DNA of 64,000 nucleotides from Terasakiella brassicae (GTDB lineage Bacteria > Pseudomonadota > Alphaproteobacteria > Rhodospirillales > Terasakiellaceae). This document shows positions 63,236 through 64,000 of this stretch, one piece after another. Below the pieces are notes generated by a model. The model was not told the origin of the DNA and did no database searches. It was given only the letters and a program-made list of their open reading frames with translations. Position 1 is the stretch's first letter, and the number at the start of each line of letters is the position of its first letter. The position numbers and the translations under genes are program-made. Location of the stretch: positions 62,001-126,000 of the forward strand of contig NZ_BMHV01000008.1 in assembly GCF_014641495.1 (NCBI RefSeq), written 5' to 3'.

Positions 63236-64000
63236 CTAAAAATTTTGTTTAAACCAGACCCCTAATTTTCCAAAAAGATGATTAGGGGCCGGTCCGGCTT
63301 GTGGAGATGACAACGGCCATGCTCCCTGTTTCTCGTGTGCATGTTTTAAAAGACCGATGCATGTTGAAAACTCCGGTCCGCTTGTTGCGTCCGCCAACCC
63401 CTTTAAACGTTGGGGGCGGGCGATACGAATTCGTTTACTGAGAATGCGGGACGCCAGTTCCGGCACTCCGCGCAATTGGGCCGCACCACCTGTCAGGACA
63501 ACCTGACGGCCAATGACTTTATCAAGGCCTGAATTTTCCAGACGTTCGCGAACCAGTTCAAACGTTTCTTCCAGACGGGGCTGAATAATGCTGACCAATG
63601 TGGAACGTGATTCCGTTGTGCCTTCGGCTTCGTCCTCTTCGCCCAAAACAGGGACCCGTAGAATTTCGTGATCGTCGCTGGGGGCGGGCAGACAACTGCC
63701 GAACTTGGTTTTCATACGCTCTGCATGGGCAACCGGTGTATTCAGTCCGCGCGAAATATCGTTGGTGACCTGAATGCCGCCCACGGGAATGCTGTCCACA
63801 TGGATCAGGTTGCCTTCGATAAAGACGGCGATGTCTGTTGTGCCACCGCCCATATCAACCACACAGACACCCAAATTCATTTCGTCGGTAACCAAGCAGC
63901 CCAACCCACTGGCATAGGCACTGATGACTTCTTCTTCCACATCCAGATGGCAACGTTCCAGACAGGTCTTTAAATTGCGTACTGTGCTGGAATTTGCTGA
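63236..64000 (-). CDS. ftsA: Cell division protein FtsA, C-terminal part (cut by window edge)
   Basis: The frame is open from the stop at 63236 to the edge, giving the last 254 residues of the actin-like membrane anchor of FtsZ. LGVCVVDMGGGTTDIAVF is the phosphate-2/adenosine loop, QVVLTGGAAQLRGVPELASRI the adenosine motif, and the final GKLGVWFKQNF is the amphipathic membrane-targeting helix. The N-terminus lies beyond the window. Confidence 0.95.
   Translation of the reverse strand, partial: SANSSTVRNLKTCLERCHLDVEEEVISAYASGLGCLVTDEMNLGVCVVDMGGGTTDIAVFIEGNLIHVDSIPVGGIQVTNDISRGLNTPVAHAERMKTKFGSCLPAPSDDHEILRVPVLGEEDEAEGTTESRSTLVSIIQPRLEETFELVRERLENSGLDKVIGRQVVLTGGAAQLRGVPELASRILSKRIRIARPQRLKGLADATSGPEFSTCIGLLKHAHEKQGAWPLSSPQAGPAPNHLFGKLGVWFKQNF

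Overview
The window looks like chromosomal DNA of a free-living, motile-type alphaproteobacterium, most probably a Rhodospirillales relative with G+C near one half by eye. The evidence is gene order and lineage markers: ftsA-ftsZ-lpxC-bamD-recN-ligA, mutY-DUF721-thiol oxidoreductase-smc, an Hsp20-DUF1150 pair, and a DivL-type kinase with tyrosine in place of the phospho-accepting histidine. Genus cannot be fixed from sequence alone. No tRNA, rRNA, integrase, transposase, prophage or CRISPR array was seen.

Layout. 1-9 kb: a hybrid sensor kinase, Hsp20/DUF1150 with a probable RNA thermometer, a PhyH-type dioxygenase, a lipoprotein, a shikimate kinase-like gene, a GGDEF protein and prfC. 9-11 kb: a second hybrid kinase. 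11-23.25 kb: a divergent block of fifteen genes. On the minus strand are a glycine-zipper protein and a caspase-fold protein; on the plus strand are thirteen tightly packed genes, several with 4-base ATGA/GTGA overlaps. 23.2-30 kb: a flavoprotein, a predicted small RNA sharing a perfect CRP-type site with a divergent Crp/Fnr regulator, a LOG-family protein, and a pgsA-mobB-moeA-moaD-moaE operon. 30-35 kb: an orphan solute-binding protein, uvrC, DUF2125, and a class III aminotransferase followed by a palindromic repeat element flanked by two copies of the terminator hairpin. 35-39 kb: Hpt protein, two unknowns, DivL, BON protein. 39-45 kb: smc, DsbA-like, DUF721, mutY. 45-51 kb: a lipoprotein/caspase pair, msrB, MATE exporter, MltC-like lytic transglycosylase, cold shock gene and two very small proteins. 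51-64 kb: pepN, thioesterase, OsmC, then the division/envelope cluster up to a truncated ftsA.

The most interesting part is 11.0-23.25 kb. It combines periplasmic and outer-membrane-type lipoproteins, a lytic transglycosylase, a polytopic protein resembling MotA/TolQ/ExbB, single-span proteins with long proline-rich periplasmic linkers like TonB/TolA, a membrane protein pairing a Lon-like (apparently inactive) cytoplasmic domain with a periplasmic DUF4384, two cytoplasmic proteins without recognisable family, and a secreted caspase with an EF-hand loop. I infer an envelope-spanning, possibly ion-driven apparatus of unknown purpose. None of its proteins carries a recognised nuclease or toxin domain, so calling it a defence system would be speculation.

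A second, smaller lipoprotein + caspase-fold pair lies at 45.5-47.3 kb. Noteworthy non-coding elements are the CRP-site/sRNA region at 24.48-24.65 kb, a ROSE-like leader before hsp20, a 144-nt leader before the cold shock gene, and the duplicated terminator with palindromic insertion near 34.9 kb.
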